From the NCBI GenBank assembly GCA_017617145.1, contig JAFZWX010000229.1:1-6517 (forward strand): a stretch of 6,517 nucleotides of DNA, written 5' to 3'. Every line of letters starts with the position of its first letter. Within the stretch, counting starts at the first letter, position 1. This document shows, in pieces, positions 5,213 through 6,517 of this stretch. Below the pieces are notes generated by a model. It made no database searches, was not told the origin of the DNA, and saw nothing but the letters and a program-made list of their open reading frames with translations. A program made the position numbers and the translations under genes. This stretch comes from Treponema sp. GTDB lineage: Bacteria > Spirochaetota > Spirochaetia > Treponematales > Treponemataceae.

Positions 5213-5704
5213 TTATATATCTCTTTCCATATATCCGCACGTAAACGGAAAAAAATCATATTTGATTGTGTTAGTGTGAACAAACTCGTGTTTCTCGTAC
5301 CAGCGGCGCAGCACAGTATTTTCTTCCACAATTCCGATTTTCATTCTTGTACAGTTTTTGCTTTTGGCTCGGGCGACGGCATCTTCCAGCAAAGCCTCCC
5401 CAATTTTCTTATGCCTGCACTCTGGCAGTACACAAAGATTATTTAACTCGCACTCAACGTTCTCCAAAAACTGAATCGAATAATATCCCAAAATCCTGTT
5501 ATCCCCATCCTCATCAAAATAAGCGGCCATCAGTCTGTGTTCAATTTCAAGTTGATAGACCAGCCTTTCTTCTGTTGTTGCAAAAGCGGTAAAGCGTGGT
5601 GCATTGTCTGGTGTAAAACCAAACTCATCTGCAACAGTCTGAAAGCTTTTTCTAATCACGTTTACACATTCCGCAATATTGCTTTTATCAATTTCCTTTA
5701 TCAT
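5213..5704 (-). CDS. GNAT family N-acetyltransferase
   Basis: This 163-residue protein is the usual length for a single GNAT domain and transfers acetyl from acetyl-CoA to an unknown acceptor. The family core is clear. Strand ILGYYSIQF (71-79) is followed by ELNNLCVLPECRHKKIGEAL (86-105), where R97-HKK-IG-E/A is the acetyl-CoA pyrophosphate loop (the Q/RxxGxG/A motif in a form with Lys in place of the first Gly). Motif B is VEENTVLRRWYEKHEFVHT (126-144). The ATG at 5704 follows AAGGAGAA (5718-5711), an excellent ribosome binding site. It lies 29 bp downstream of the methyltransferase stop on the same strand with no terminator between, so the two are probably co-transcribed. The acceptor could be a small amine, an antibiotic or a protein; nothing in the sequence decides. 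Confidence 0.9.
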   Translation of the reverse strand: MIKEIDKSNIAECVNVIRKSFQTVADEFGFTPDNAPRFTAFATTEERLVYQLEIEHRLMAAYFDEDGDNRILGYYSIQFLENVECELNNLCVLPECRHKKIGEALLEDAVARAKSKNCTRMKIGIVEENTVLRRWYEKHEFVHTNTIKYDFFPFTCGYMERDI

Positions 5705-5733
5705 TTTTCATTCTCCTTAAAGTCATAAAAGTG

Positions 5734-6517
5734 CTAGTCTCGGCGCTTCAAAATCCAGATAAGATTACTACGGTATTTCGCCGCTGAAGACGGGTCGTTC
5801 AAATCTTCCTTATCGCCTTTGTAGCCGCGGTAGATGTCTACAACTTCAAAGCCACAAAGCTCTGCCAGCAGGAACATTTCGCTGCGATATGTCTGGCGCA
5901 TTAAAAGAGGACGAACGCGTTCACCAATAATTTCGCCAGCTTCGTTGTAGGTTTCAAACTTCCAGTTGCCGTACATCTGCTGCGTATAAGGATTATACGA
6001 GATTGCGTTATAGATTTTTTCACGGTTGCCATCTGCGTTTACATATTCAAGGCGGAAGCTGTAATCTTCTGGCGTTGTGTTCATCTGGGCTGCCTGAACT
6101 GGAGGCCAAGGATCAAAGGTATTGAGCGTGAGGATGCCGCCCGGAGTAAGCTGATCGTGAAGATTCAGAAGCGCAGCCTTTTGAGTTTTTGTATCGGGTA
6201 AATGCATAAAGCCGCTGCGGGCAATTATTGCAAGAGAGTATTTCCGACCGGAACTAAACTTTGTCATATCTGCAGAATAGATGTTGAGTTTTAATCCCAT
6301 CTTTTCTGCTTTTGCTCCGGCTACCTTGCACATCTCTTTAGAAATGTCTGTACCATCGGCAATAATTCCACGCTCTGCAAGATAAAGCAAAACTGCACCT
6401 GTACCGCAGGCAACATCAACAACGCCGCCGCTACCATACTTTTTTGCAAGCTCCAGATAAAACTCCTGAAAGTTTTCATGCTTGTCAAACTCATGCGAAT
6501 ACATTACGTCGAGGTAT
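5734..6517 (-). CDS. Class I SAM-dependent methyltransferase (N-terminus probably beyond the window)
   Basis: The frame is open to the right edge. An ATG at 6504 gives 256 residues, but it has no ribosome binding site, and the codons before it read YLDV, which suits the usual start of this family (YD-x-x-Y). The true start is therefore likely beyond 6517. Counting from the ATG: SAM motif I is VVDVACGTGAVLLYLAERG (28-46), the acidic motif II residue is Asp53 in DGTDIS, SADMTKF (77-83) is the adenine-binding region, and LTPGGILTLNTFDP (118-131) is the post-III strand. This is the Methyltransf_25/11 type that acts on small molecules; the substrate is not evident. It ends at TAG 5736-5734 and probably forms an operon with the downstream GNAT gene. 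Its base composition looks more G+C-rich than the abi and primase-helicase genes. Confidence 0.85.
   Translation of the reverse strand, partial: YLDVMYSHEFDKHENFQEFYLELAKKYGSGGVVDVACGTGAVLLYLAERGIIADGTDISKEMCKVAGAKAEKMGLKLNIYSADMTKFSSGRKYSLAIIARSGFMHLPDTKTQKAALLNLHDQLTPGGILTLNTFDPWPPVQAAQMNTTPEDYSFRLEYVNADGNREKIYNAISYNPYTQQMYGNWKFETYNEAGEIIGERVRPLLMRQTYRSEMFLLAELCGFEVVDIYRGYKGDKEDLNDPSSAAKYRSNLIWILKRRD

Noticed and set aside
5347..5728. Plus-strand frames of 81 and 63 codons
   Set aside because: They are antisense to the GNAT gene; the Cys/Phe-rich products look like complement artefacts.
1..6517. Insertion sequence, transposase or integrase marking the island
   Set aside because: No transposase or recombinase motif, terminal inverted repeat or tRNA-end attachment site is visible on either strand.

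Overview
The window is a low-GC bacterial chromosome segment. The abi/primase-helicase part looks clearly richer in A+T than the methyltransferase end. The gene families and protein style would fit a host-associated spirochaete such as Treponema, or an anaerobic firmicute. This is an impression from the sequence, not a demonstrated assignment.

Layout: (1) 1-362, plus strand, the 3' end of an aminoglycoside-phosphotransferase-like (APH) gene. (2) 365-1267, minus strand, an Abi_2 (AbiD/AbiF-type) abortive-infection protein with a HEPN RNase motif; its stop lies 2 bp from the APH stop. (3) 1268-1413, a divergent control region. On the minus strand it has a sigma70-like promoter, then a compact structured RNA of about 50 nt ending in a hairpin and eight U, directly against the abi start codon. 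On the plus strand it has a second promoter. (4) 1414-4407, plus strand, a large primase-helicase-PLD protein of the TOTE conflict-system type, whose N-terminal part is broken by in-frame stops at 1618-1629. (5) 4474-5115, minus strand, a GyrI-like protein behind an operator-like 24-bp palindrome. (6) 5213-5704, minus strand, a GNAT acetyltransferase. (7) 5734 to the window edge, minus strand, a SAM-dependent methyltransferase in tandem with the GNAT gene.

The abi-ncRNA unit and the TOTE-type gene form a two-gene, head-to-head defence island set between ordinary accessory genes (APH on one side; GyrI, GNAT and methyltransferase on the other). The most interesting signal is the small RNA upstream of abi. 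It has its own promoter and terminator-like end, and it carries a 7-nt segment perfectly complementary to the translation start of the divergent primase-helicase gene. In addition, a 17-bp near-identical direct repeat places the complement of the RNA's 3' tail at that same start site. This suggests, as inference, that one RNA may control both the HEPN toxin and the neighbouring conflict protein.
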